This document shows, one piece after another, positions 7,695 to 14,908 of a stretch of 14,950 nucleotides of DNA. Numbering within the stretch: the first letter of the stretch is position 1; every line of letters begins with the position of its first letter. Source of the DNA: Brevundimonas sp. UBA7635 (lineage in GTDB: Bacteria; Pseudomonadota; Alphaproteobacteria; Caulobacterales; Caulobacteraceae); the NCBI GenBank assembly GCA_002483865.1, contig DLIT01000108.1, positions 4,245 to 19,194 on the forward strand. The letters are read 5' to 3'. Position numbers and translations under genes: made by a program. The notes under the pieces are model-generated. The model did not search any database and was not told the origin of the DNA. It saw only the letters and a list, made by a program, of their open reading frames with translations.

Positions 7695-7714
7695 TTCAAC
7701 TGATAGCGCCCAGT

Positions 7715-10165
7715 TCAGCGCATTTCATCCTGACCATAGCCTGAACCGCCAAAAGTGGCGAGGTTAAGTCTCACATAGACACCCTCGGCCGGCCCCGTGG
7801 GGCGAACCCGCGTATTGTCGCGGCGCCAGCCGAACTCGATACGGAAGCAGTCGTCGTCAAACAGTAGGCCGACTTCTGACCGGGTGATGATGTCACGCTC
7901 CAGATCGGCGATCCCGTTCACGGTCACGCCCCAGTTGCGATAGATGAACTGCTGGCTCTCCAGCTGGACCAACTCATAGTTGCGGTTCAGTGGGCCATCG
8001 AGCGGGTTCGAGCGGTCGATGATGTAGCTGACCTTGGCGTTGTTGCGACGACCCCAGCCCCCGTTAATGGTGGTCTCGGCGCGGCGGATTTCGCCATTGC
8101 CGTCGATCGTGGCATGGGCCCAGCCATGGATTCGGTCCGTCGGCTTGAAGTCGGCCTGAACGACCCAGTCCGAGGTCCGGCTGGACAGGCCGGACGGGTC
8201 ATAGATGCGCGAGGGATCATCAGGAATGGGCGTCAGGAATTCATTGATTGCTTCATCGCGCATACTGCGGCCGACAAAGAGGCTGGCTGTGCGGCGCGTG
8301 TCCCAGGTCAGGGTGGCACGCGTCCCGGCAGTAAGCCTCAGACCGCCCTCCAGCAGGTCGTAGCCCGGGAAGCGATCCAGGTTGAACAGCGAGATATGGT
8401 CCAGTTCGATCGTCTGGCTGTCCTCGTTGGGAATGCGTGGGTCGATCTTGGCGCGGTTGGAGGCCGAGATCTGTATCTGCGGCTCGATGACCAGATCGCT
8501 GGTGGCCGACAGACGCCGGTACAGTGGATAGCTGATATCCAGGCCCACGCTGGCACGACCCCGCGTGACGACGTCCGAATCGATCCCGGAGGAGGGCGGG
8601 AGGTCACGCACGGAATAGGAATCGACACGGGTATCGACGAATGGCTCCCAGCGGATGCCCATGGGCGAGATAAAGCTGCGACGCCAGTCAGCGCGAAGGG
8701 TCACGCGGGTGCTGTCGACGCCGGGCAGGCCCTGGGTATTCCCGGGCGGGGCGATAATGGTCGATAGGGTCGGGAAACCGACATAGGAATCCCGGAACAG
8801 GCTGACGCTGGAACCGCGCACACGCAGGCGGCCGCCAAGCACCGGACCCTCCGGTTCCCATCGCCCATCGATCAGGGGCGCGACCACAGGCAAGGTCTTG
8901 TCGTCCTCGAAGACGTTGAGCGCCGGGGTCACCGGGTCAAAGGCCACGACCCGCAGGCTCTGCACCTTGAAGGCGGCCACCGACAGATAGGAGCGCTGGG
9001 TCTGACGCTCGGCATAGATCTGGCTGATCAGGCGGCGGCGGTCGCCGTAATACAGGCCATTGTCCTGGTAGGGGTCGTTGATGCTGTACTGGTCGAACAG
9101 GGTCTTGTCCGACACCTGCTCGGCGGTGAAGCCCCATCGCCAGGGACCCGCCAGGTCGAACTTGCCATGCGACAGCAGGTAGGAGCGATGGGTACGATCG
9201 CCATACATGACGCGGCTTTCGGCACGACCGTCACCTTCCTGGTCAAAGTCGCCGAAGTTGCGCTCATAGGTATAGCCGCCGCGCACCACGACGGTGCCGC
9301 TGTCGAAGCGGCGGCGCCACTGGGCATTCAACAAGGGTGCGACACGGGTATTGATCTGCGGGCTGATCAGCCAGTCTTCGGATGGCGAGACTACGTGCAG
9401 ATAGGGCACTTCCAGCGAGAAGCCGCGACCTTCGTCATAGTCAGGCAGAGGCACCAGGAACCCTGACGCGCGCTCGACGCTGGGGTCGGGGTGGGCAAAG
9501 GCGGGCAGATAGAAAACCGGCACCCCGCCGACACGGAAGATGACGTTGCGATAAAGAATGGCCCGCAGGTCATTGTCCTGGACGGCTTTTTCGGCCTGGA
9601 ACGAAATGCTGGGCGTCTTGGGGCCATCCACATCGCAGATAGGACAGGGAGTGAAGATGACGCGGTTCAACTCGCTGACATTCTCGGACCGGCGCACGGC
9701 CGAGGCGGCCATCAGGCTGGCACCGTTCTGAAGCCGCAGAGCGAGATCGGTCGCCACCCCGGTGTTGAGATCGGAATCCAGCTCAATGCGGCTGGCCTGG
9801 ACCACCGCTCCCCCGGGGTCGGTCAGCTCGGCCCGGCCTGAGGCCGTGGCCACCCCCGTCGCCATGTCATAGGTGACCTCGGCCGCCTGCAGGCTGCGCT
9901 GGCGAAAACGGGCAAAGACGCGGTCTTCCTCGGTACCGGTGGCTGAGATGACGTCGCCTTCGCGAGCCGCCTGCTGGGCCTCCAGATAGACACTGCCGGG
10001 GGCCAGGCCATCAGATGCCTGCTGGGCGGGAGGCGGGGTTTCAGAAGGCGATGGATCGACCTGCTGGGCCAGGGCCGGCGCGCCGTGAACCCAGGCCACG
10101 AAGGCTGCACCTGCCAGGAGCCGGGTGCGCAGGGCTCTCCCTGGGGTTTTGCGGCGATCACTCAT
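7715..10165 (-). CDS. lptD: LPS-assembly protein LptD (outer-membrane LPS translocon)
   Basis: Seen: 816 residues. A signal peptide (about 1-33, ending PALA|QQ) is followed by a Pro/Gln-rich linker and a periplasmic OstA/LptA-like jellyroll (about 60-205, with AAEVTYDMATGVATASGRAEL). From about 210 the beta-barrel follows, with GVPVFYLPAFAHPDPSVERASGFLVP near its start. The barrel then alternates aromatic and charged residues to the C-terminus. Only three cysteines exist: Cys174 and Cys177 (TPCPIC) and Cys773 (DDDCFRIEFGW). Known: LptD with LptE inserts LPS into the outer leaflet; E. coli LptD uses four cysteines for its key disulfides. It sits 43 bases downstream of lptG and upstream of surA, its own folding chaperone. 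The start is supported by the signal peptide, though its ribosome site is weak. No lptE-like gene is visible here. Confidence 0.96.
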   Translation of the reverse strand: MSDRRKTPGRALRTRLLAGAAFVAWVHGAPALAQQVDPSPSETPPPAQQASDGLAPGSVYLEAQQAAREGDVISATGTEEDRVFARFRQRSLQAAEVTYDMATGVATASGRAELTDPGGAVVQASRIELDSDLNTGVATDLALRLQNGASLMAASAVRRSENVSELNRVIFTPCPICDVDGPKTPSISFQAEKAVQDNDLRAILYRNVIFRVGGVPVFYLPAFAHPDPSVERASGFLVPLPDYDEGRGFSLEVPYLHVVSPSEDWLISPQINTRVAPLLNAQWRRRFDSGTVVVRGGYTYERNFGDFDQEGDGRAESRVMYGDRTHRSYLLSHGKFDLAGPWRWGFTAEQVSDKTLFDQYSINDPYQDNGLYYGDRRRLISQIYAERQTQRSYLSVAAFKVQSLRVVAFDPVTPALNVFEDDKTLPVVAPLIDGRWEPEGPVLGGRLRVRGSSVSLFRDSYVGFPTLSTIIAPPGNTQGLPGVDSTRVTLRADWRRSFISPMGIRWEPFVDTRVDSYSVRDLPPSSGIDSDVVTRGRASVGLDISYPLYRRLSATSDLVIEPQIQISASNRAKIDPRIPNEDSQTIELDHISLFNLDRFPGYDLLEGGLRLTAGTRATLTWDTRRTASLFVGRSMRDEAINEFLTPIPDDPSRIYDPSGLSSRTSDWVVQADFKPTDRIHGWAHATIDGNGEIRRAETTINGGWGRRNNAKVSYIIDRSNPLDGPLNRNYELVQLESQQFIYRNWGVTVNGIADLERDIITRSEVGLLFDDDCFRIEFGWRRDNTRVRPTGPAEGVYVRLNLATFGGSGYGQDEMR

Positions 10166-10208
10166 GCATAGTCCACATCTTGCCGGTGCAACCCGGAAAC
10201 CGTTTCGA

Positions 10209-11312
10209 TTAGCCGTCTTCGGTATAGAACAGCAAGGTAAAGGCGGCGAGCGCCGTCAGTATGGGTGGCAACCAGGCCGCCAGGAAGGGCGGCATAACCT
10301 CGGCTGAACCCATGGCGGCGGAAAACTGGTTGACGAAGAAGAAGGCAAAACCAAGAACGACCGCCGAAACCGCCATCCGGGCCAGGTCACCGAGCCGCAT
10401 CAGGCGTAGCGAGAAGGCTGCAGCCAGGATCGACATGGCCCCATACATCAGCGGCGTGGACAGCAGTTGCTGCAGTCGCAGGCGATAGGCCGTCGAGGCA
10501 AAACCGGCGGATTCAATCCGTTCGATCTGGCCAGGCAGGGCCCAGAAGGACGTCGATTGCGGCCGCGCGAACCTCTGGAAGGCCTCTTCGTCGGCCAGGT
10601 TGGATGGCAGGTCCAGGGTGGCATAGCGCACCGCCCGCTGCCCGGTCTGGGCTCCGACGGCATTGGTCAGACGCCAGCGCCCGGCGGTCAGGCTGGCGGT
10701 ATCGGCGTCGATCCGCTCCGAGAAGCTGCGCTGGCCATCAGGCGTTGTCGTATAGATAAAAAAGGTCGCATCCATCAGGCGACCGGTCGTGCGTTCCTGG
10801 CGGCCACCGCGAATGATCATCTGGCGGGCGTCGTCGCCTTCGCGCAGCCAGACGGACGACTGTGCTTCGGCCTGAGCCGCCGCGCCCGAGCCGCGGTTGC
10901 GCTCCTGCTGCCAGATGGCGTCGCCTGCCGCTGCCAGGGGCCCGAACAGAGTGACGGCCAGGACGCCAAAGACAACGGCCATCCCCGCAGCGGGCAGGAC
11001 GAAGCGCCAGGCCGAGATGCCGGCGGCGCGCATGGCAATGAGCTCGCTGCGGCGGTTCAGGCTGACAAAGGCACCCAGCGTGCCAAACAGGAAGACAAAG
11101 GGCAGAAGCTGGACGATCACCGAGGGCGACTTGACCAGGACCAGTCCCAAGACCCGCAAGGCCGAGGCATTGCCCGAGGCATTGATCGAGCGCGACACCT
11201 CGACAAAGTCGATCAGCATGACCAGGGCCGCGATCACGGCCAGGGCTACGCCCAGGGCGCGCAGCTGCTGCAGCAGGACATACCGCTCGATGCGGCCAAG
11301 ACGAAACGTCAT
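10209..11312 (-). CDS. lptG: LPS export ABC transporter permease LptG
   Basis: Seen: 367 residues with the YjgP/YjgQ architecture. Three N-terminal membrane helices lie at about 14-36, 57-82 and 101-126. A periplasmic jellyroll domain occupies about 130-270, and three C-terminal helices end just before a short FYTEDG tail. The segment LNRRSELIAMRAAGISAWRF (85-104), between helices 2 and 3, is the conserved cytoplasmic coupling element that contacts the LptB ATPase. Known: LptB2FG extracts LPS from the inner membrane and pushes it into the LptC-LptA-LptD bridge. LptF versus LptG is assigned by order and by resemblance of the N-terminus (IERYVLLQQL). The start overlaps the lptF stop (ATGA), and GAGG lies five bases upstream. 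lptB, lptC and lptA are not in this window. Confidence 0.95.
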   Translation of the reverse strand: MTFRLGRIERYVLLQQLRALGVALAVIAALVMLIDFVEVSRSINASGNASALRVLGLVLVKSPSVIVQLLPFVFLFGTLGAFVSLNRRSELIAMRAAGISAWRFVLPAAGMAVVFGVLAVTLFGPLAAAGDAIWQQERNRGSGAAAQAEAQSSVWLREGDDARQMIIRGGRQERTTGRLMDATFFIYTTTPDGQRSFSERIDADTASLTAGRWRLTNAVGAQTGQRAVRYATLDLPSNLADEEAFQRFARPQSTSFWALPGQIERIESAGFASTAYRLRLQQLLSTPLMYGAMSILAAAFSLRLMRLGDLARMAVSAVVLGFAFFFVNQFSAAMGSAEVMPPFLAAWLPPILTALAAFTLLFYTEDG

Positions 11313-12442
11313 GCGAACCTCGCCTTGAACCGTTCATAGGCGGGCCAGACCCGGCGGCGATGGGGCTTCAGCGCTCGGAACAGCAGGCGCAGGGCCACGA
11401 AGATCACAGCGAGCGGAAGGAGGTATTGAAGCACATTGAGGCTGGCATTCCACGCACCGGCCGCGACCAGGCCGTATCCAACCACCCGGACGACGAGGAA
11501 AACTCCGGCAGCCTTGGCAATACGGCCGGTATAGCCCGCACGGCTGAAGGCCCCGCCCAGGATGGCGGTCAGCGCCAGGCTCATGGCCACCAGGGCATAG
11601 AGGGGGGAGGAAAGGCGTGAATGCCCCTCGGCTATCAACTCGCCGCGCGTGCCCGCGCTGTCCAGCAGGGCAGGGGTGGGATCAAACAGCTCGGTCAGCC
11701 ACAGGTCCGACGGCTTGAACCGGATCCGGGCGTCGGTCTTGGCATAGGGCGACAGGTCGAACACCTGCTGGTCGAAAGACAGTTGCTCCAGCACCCCGCG
11801 TGAGGAATAGCGTTGCATCGAGCCGTTCTGCATCGTCAGGATGGGCAGGTTCTGAATGCGGCCGAACCGGGCGGTCTCGGCATCCCAGGTCGTCACCGTC
11901 TTGCCGTCGTCCAGATAGACGAAAAGATTGTTCAGCAGGCCGTTCTGCTCGATCTTCTGCACATAAACAGTCAGGCCATCGGGGCCCTGGACGAATCGCC
12001 CCTCCTCGACCAGCAGGGCGGCCAGGTCGGTGCGGATGGCAAAGGCCTGGCGGCGACCCTCGCGCTGGGCCCAGGGCTGGACCAGGACATTGGTGACCAG
12101 GGACGCGGCCACCACGATCAGCGCGATCTGCATGGCGGGCCGGATCATCGACCAGCGGTTGACCCCGGCGGCATAGACGGCCGTCAACTCCTGCTCGCGC
12201 TGCAGCCGCGTCAGGGCGATCAGGGCTCCCACGAACAGGCCGATCGGCAAGATCACCGCGATCAGCTGCGGCAGGGCCAGAAGGGTCAGGTTGATCATGA
12301 CCCCGACGCTCTGGCCGCGCTCGACGATCACCTCAAGTTGGTCAAGGCTTTGGCTTAGCAGGCCAATCCCGGCCAGCGCCGCGCAAGCTGCCACCACGGG
12401 CAGGCCAATCTGGCGGAAAAGATAGCGCTGGATCAGCGTCAT
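11309..12442 (-). CDS. lptF: LPS export ABC transporter permease LptF
   Basis: Seen: 377 residues from the ATG at 12442. The protein opens MTLIQRYLFRQIG, typical of LptF. Membrane helices lie at about 12-34, 48-78 and 98-122, then a periplasmic jellyroll (about 125-270), then three helices to about 365 and an Arg-rich cytoplasmic tail. The coupling segment LTRLQREQELTAVYAAGVNR (77-96) corresponds to the conserved EL..AAG element. Known: forms the asymmetric membrane core of the LPS exporter with LptG and an LptB dimer. A GTG at 12457 would add five residues but has no suitably spaced ribosome site, so I prefer the ATG, itself with only a weak purine-rich site. It is the first gene of the long minus-strand operon and is divergent from pepA, as in E. 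coli. Confidence 0.95.
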   Translation of the reverse strand: MTLIQRYLFRQIGLPVVAACAALAGIGLLSQSLDQLEVIVERGQSVGVMINLTLLALPQLIAVILPIGLFVGALIALTRLQREQELTAVYAAGVNRWSMIRPAMQIALIVVAASLVTNVLVQPWAQREGRRQAFAIRTDLAALLVEEGRFVQGPDGLTVYVQKIEQNGLLNNLFVYLDDGKTVTTWDAETARFGRIQNLPILTMQNGSMQRYSSRGVLEQLSFDQQVFDLSPYAKTDARIRFKPSDLWLTELFDPTPALLDSAGTRGELIAEGHSRLSSPLYALVAMSLALTAILGGAFSRAGYTGRIAKAAGVFLVVRVVGYGLVAAGAWNASLNVLQYLLPLAVIFVALRLLFRALKPHRRRVWPAYERFKARFA

Positions 12443-12468
12443 ACTCTGGAAAAACACCCTGGATTGGA

Positions 12469-12483
12469 TGCAACCGAGTTGCA
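12469..12483. repeat. Inverted repeat TGCAAC-CGA-GTTGCA
   Basis: Perfect 6-bp arms with a 3-base spacer, centred on 12476, between the lptF start and the candidate promoter elements. It could be a regulator half-site pair or a small hairpin in the lptF leader. The right arm contains the only TTGCAG that could serve as a pepA -35 element, so a bound protein could affect both genes. No regulator is identified. Confidence 0.4.
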
Positions 12484-12518
12484 GCCGGGACAGATGCGGG
12501 CCATGTAATACAGGTCCA

Positions 12519-12545
12519 GGCGCATCGGCAAATGAACGGTGCGCC
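12519..12545 (+). other. Strong hairpin in the pepA leader
   Basis: Seen: GGCGCATCG (12519-12527) pairs with CGGTGCGCC (12537-12545) to give nine base pairs, eight Watson-Crick and one G-T. The nine-base loop is GCAAATGAA. It is not followed by a T-run, so it is not a standard terminator in either direction. It ends 54 bases before the pepA start, and the loop exposes an ATG that opens a short frame ending next to pepA. Confidence 0.45.
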
Positions 12546-12594
12546 TATGTCTGATTCAAGCACGACCGGGGCATGGAACCTCGGCCTGGAGTAG
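12532..12594 (+). CDS. Possible 20-codon leader reading frame upstream of pepA
   Basis: Seen: ATG at 12532 opens MNGAPMSDSSTTGAWNLGLE, ending TAG at 12592-12594, five bases before the pepA ATG. A second in-frame ATG is at 12547. The end of this frame contains the pepA ribosome site GGAG. There is no Shine-Dalgarno before either ATG, and the composition shows no run of one amino acid as in attenuator peptides. It may be chance; the argument for it is only position and the hairpin around its start. Confidence 0.15.
   Translation: MNGAPMSDSSTTGAWNLGLE
12588..12591 (+). promoter_or_regulatory. Shine-Dalgarno site of pepA
   Basis: GGAG with eight bases to the ATG at 12600. It decides for that start over the in-frame ATG at 12573, which lacks a site and would add nine unconserved residues. 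Confidence 0.7.
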
Positions 12595-12599
12595 ATTTT

Positions 12600-14075
12600 A
12601 TGAAAATCGAGTTCGTCGCTTCCCCCAGCGCCGCTCAAATCCTTGCCGTTCTGGTGCATGAAGGTCGTGAGTTCGCGGGCGGGGGTGCTGCCCTGGATAC
12701 GGCTGCCTCTGGTGCCCTGACCAAGGCCATGGCTAACAGCCGCTTCAACGGTGCGAGCAACAGCCACCTGAACGTCGCCGCTCCGGCGGGTATAGATGCC
12801 AACAGCGTTCTGCTGGTCGGTGCCGGTGCGGCTGACAAGTTCGACGATGTGGCCATCGAAACGGCCGCCGCTGCGGCCTATCACGCTGCCAAGATGTCGG
12901 GGGCCGAGGTCCTGACGATCGACGTGTCGCACCTGTCGGGGGACAAGGCGGCGCGCGCAGGCTTCGCGGTTCGTCTGGCCGCCTATCGCTTCGCCAAATA
13001 CCTGACCAAGCAGAAGCCCGAGAAGATTCCGTCGGTGGCGACGGTGCGCGTAGTGACGTCCGACGTCGCTGCTGCCGAGGAAGCCTTCCAGCCACTGTCG
13101 GCAGTGGCCGACGCGGTTCTGTTCTCGCGCGATCTGGTTTCAGAGCCCGCGAACATCCTCTATCCGGCTGAGTTTGCTCGCCGCGTCAAGGAACTGGAAG
13201 CCTTGGGTGCCAAGGTGGAAATCCTTGGTGAAGCCGAGATGGAAAAGCTTGGCATGGGCTCTCTGCTCGGTGTCGGCCAAGGCTCGCGTCGTGAAAGTCA
13301 GCTGGCCGTCATCCAGTGGAATGGCGGAACGGCTGGCGAACAACCGATCGCCTTCGTCGGCAAGGGCGTCTGCTTCGACACCGGGGGCATCAGCCTGAAG
13401 CAGCCTGAAGGCATGGAAGACATGAAGTGGGACATGGGCGGTGCGGCTGCCGTGGCCGGTCTCATGCACGCTCTGGCTGGTCGTAAGGCCAAGGTGAATG
13501 CTGTTGGCGTTCTGGGTCTGGTTGAAAACATGCCGGATGGTAATGCCCAGCGTCCGGGCGACGTGGTTACCTCGATGTCGGGTCAGACGATTGAGGTCCT
13601 GAACACCGACGCCGAAGGCCGCCTCGTGCTGGCCGATGCCCTCTGGTACACCCAGGACCGCTTCAAGCCGAAGTTCATGATCGACCTGGCCACCCTGACC
13701 GGCGCGATCATCATCTCGCTGGGCCTAGAATATGCCGGCGTCTTCACCAACTCGGACGAACTGGCCGAAGGCATTGCCGCAGCTGGTCCGAAAGTGGGTG
13801 AAAAGTCGTGGCGCATGCCGATCCCGGCTGAATACGATCGCCACATCGACAGCCCGATTGCCGATGTTAAGAACATGGGCAACGGCCGCGCCGGTGGTTC
13901 GATCACCGCCGCCCTGTTCCTGCAACGCTTTACCAATGGCGTGCCGTGGGCGCACATCGACATCGCCTCGACCGCCTGGGTCAAGGACTCCAAGAACCCC
14001 ACCGTCCCGGATGGTGCCGTGGGTTATGGCGTGCGTCTGCTCGACCAGTTGGTGGCCGACAAATACGAAGCCTGA
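12600..14075 (+). CDS. pepA: Leucyl aminopeptidase (M17 family) PepA
   Basis: Seen: 491 residues. The N-terminal macro-like domain (about 1-155) is followed by the M17 catalytic domain. All expected two-zinc ligands are visible: Lys255 and Asp260 in VGKGVCFDTGG, Asp278 in KWDMGG, and Asp337 and Glu339 in the signature NTDAEGRLVLAD (335-346). Catalytic Lys267 and Arg341 are also present. Each is offset by 15 from E. coli numbering. Known: hexameric cytoplasmic enzyme that removes N-terminal leucine and other residues from peptides; E. coli PepA also binds DNA in Xer recombination and carAB control. The codon mix favours GGT, CGT, GCT and GAA more than the neighbouring genes, which suggests strong expression. 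It is divergent from lptF and 28 bases ahead of holC, both as in E. coli. Confidence 0.97.
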   Translation: MKIEFVASPSAAQILAVLVHEGREFAGGGAALDTAASGALTKAMANSRFNGASNSHLNVAAPAGIDANSVLLVGAGAADKFDDVAIETAAAAAYHAAKMSGAEVLTIDVSHLSGDKAARAGFAVRLAAYRFAKYLTKQKPEKIPSVATVRVVTSDVAAAEEAFQPLSAVADAVLFSRDLVSEPANILYPAEFARRVKELEALGAKVEILGEAEMEKLGMGSLLGVGQGSRRESQLAVIQWNGGTAGEQPIAFVGKGVCFDTGGISLKQPEGMEDMKWDMGGAAAVAGLMHALAGRKAKVNAVGVLGLVENMPDGNAQRPGDVVTSMSGQTIEVLNTDAEGRLVLADALWYTQDRFKPKFMIDLATLTGAIIISLGLEYAGVFTNSDELAEGIAAAGPKVGEKSWRMPIPAEYDRHIDSPIADVKNMGNGRAGGSITAALFLQRFTNGVPWAHIDIASTAWVKDSKNPTVPDGAVGYGVRLLDQLVADKYEA

Positions 14076-14103
14076 TTGTTTCACGCTGAGAGGGTAGGGC
14101 CGG

Positions 14104-14565
14104 GTGTCCGAGACCAAACCGGAAATCTGGTTCTACCATCTTGAGCGCTCGACGCTCGACCAGGTGCTGCCGGGCCTGCTGGAGAAAACGCTCCAGCGGG
14201 GCTGGCGAGCCCTGATCCACTCGACCCGGCCGCATCGGCTGGATGATCTCGACGAACATCTGTGGACCTATCGCCCAGACAGCTTCCTGCCCCATGGCCT
14301 GGCGAGCGAGGACCAGGCTGAGCGACAGCCCATTCTGCTGTCAGAATCGGCGGGGAACCTCAATGCTGCTCAGGCTCTGTTCATTGTCGATGAGACAGAG
14401 CTGGGGGCCACACAGGGGTTTGAGAGATGCTTCATCATTTTCGACGGTCGCAACGAGACATCGCTGCAGCACGCCCGGCAGAGATGGCGCACCCTGAAGA
14501 CGATCGACGCCAATCTGGCCTACTGGAAGCAGACACCCGAGGGACGTTGGGAAAAGGCGGGCTGA
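14104..14565 (+). CDS. holC: DNA polymerase III chi subunit
   Basis: Seen: 153 residues, near the usual 140-150. The family pattern runs IWFYHLERSTLDQVLPGLLE, then GWRALIHSTRPHRLDDLDEHLWTY, FLPHG, QPILLSE and the C-terminal FDGRNETSLQHARQRWRTLK and YWKQTPEGRWEKAG. Known: chi belongs to the clamp-loader assembly, binding psi and the C-terminal tail of single-stranded DNA-binding protein, so it links the replisome to coated DNA. No holD is seen here. The start is a GTG with AGGG (14091-14094) nine bases upstream, 28 bases after pepA, so it is probably co-transcribed. Its last 19 bases overlap the next gene. In E. coli valS would follow; it does not here. Confidence 0.93.
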   Translation: MSETKPEIWFYHLERSTLDQVLPGLLEKTLQRGWRALIHSTRPHRLDDLDEHLWTYRPDSFLPHGLASEDQAERQPILLSESAGNLNAAQALFIVDETELGATQGFERCFIIFDGRNETSLQHARQRWRTLKTIDANLAYWKQTPEGRWEKAG

Positions 14566-14891
14566 TCAGCCTGTCACTGCTGGTTTTGGCCGGCTGCTCG
14601 TCGCCCTATGCCACTAGCGCAACCGTTCCGGCCCCGGTCGCCGTCGAGATCGCGCGGCAAAGCCAGCCGGTTGGCACGCGTATGCCACAGAACAATGCTG
14701 ACATGTGCAAGGCCGGTGAACTGCAATGGCTCGTCGGTAGGTCACGCAGCGAGATTCCTGTGCCTGTCGACGTGGTCAATCGCCGTGTCGCCTGCACCAC
14801 CTGCCCGGTGACCGAGGACTATTCCCCCTATCGATTGAACATCTTCTACGACGCCCGCACGGGCGTGGTGGAACGTGTCAGCTGCGGCTGA
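14547..14891 (+). CDS. Small lipoprotein with peptidase inhibitor I78-type domain
   Basis: Seen: 114 residues if the TTG at 14547 is the start. This gives MGKGGLISLSLLVLAGC, a compact lipoprotein signal with lipobox LAGC and Cys17. After a short linker the domain begins at Cys54 (CKAGELQWLVGRSRSEI) and ends YRLNIFYDARTGVVERVSCG with Cys113. This is the pattern of the I78 inhibitor family, in which the first and last cysteines are expected to pair. Two additional cysteines, Cys83 and Cys86, form a CTTC motif in the middle. Known: the founding fungal member inhibits elastase-type serine proteases; bacterial targets are largely unknown. A CTG at 14562 or the ATG at 14427 are other possible starts; the first loses the positive charge, the second buries the signal. 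GAGGGA before the TTG is a ribosome site, though close. It overlaps holC by 19 bases. Confidence 0.8.
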   Translation: MGKGGLISLSLLVLAGCSSPYATSATVPAPVAVEIARQSQPVGTRMPQNNADMCKAGELQWLVGRSRSEIPVPVDVVNRRVACTTCPVTEDYSPYRLNIFYDARTGVVERVSCG

Positions 14892-14908
14892 ACCAGAGGA
14901 TGACTGTC

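Larger units (their letters stand above)
12443..12599. promoter_or_regulatory. Divergent promoter region of lptF (left) and pepA (right)
   Basis: A 157-base gap must hold promoters for the lptF operon and for pepA. On the minus strand TTGCCG (12526-12531) and TATTAC (12505-12510), 15 bases apart, are a possible -35/-10 pair for lptF. On the plus strand TTGCAG (12479-12484) and TGTAAT (12504-12509) are 19 bases apart, a poor spacing for pepA. The -10 guesses overlap on the two strands. The region also holds two inverted repeats and one GANTC (GATTC, 12553-12557), the CcrM methylation motif of Caulobacterales; one site is expected by chance about this often. Confidence 0.4.

Noticed and set aside
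10187..10210. Short GAAAC/GTTTC-type palindrome between lptG and lptD
   Set aside because: Arms of about five AT-containing pairs with almost no loop; not stable and not followed by a T-run, so not reported as a terminator.
10467..11339. 290-codon plus-strand frame opposite lptG
   Set aside because: Shadow of a membrane protein gene; it is hydrophilic, low in complexity and without ribosome site or recognisable domain.
12503..12508. ATG followed at once by TAA in the lptF-pepA gap
   Set aside because: A start-stop pair is known in some leaders, but there is no ribosome site and it lies in the candidate -10 region; most likely chance.
12573..12599. Nine-residue N-terminal extension of pepA
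   Set aside because: There is no ribosome site for ATG 12573, while GGAG is correctly placed for ATG 12600, where similarity to the family starts.
12342..12932. 196-codon minus-strand frame crossing the start of pepA and the lptF-pepA gap
   Set aside because: It would cover the divergent control region and the pepA N-terminus, and its residues show no family pattern.
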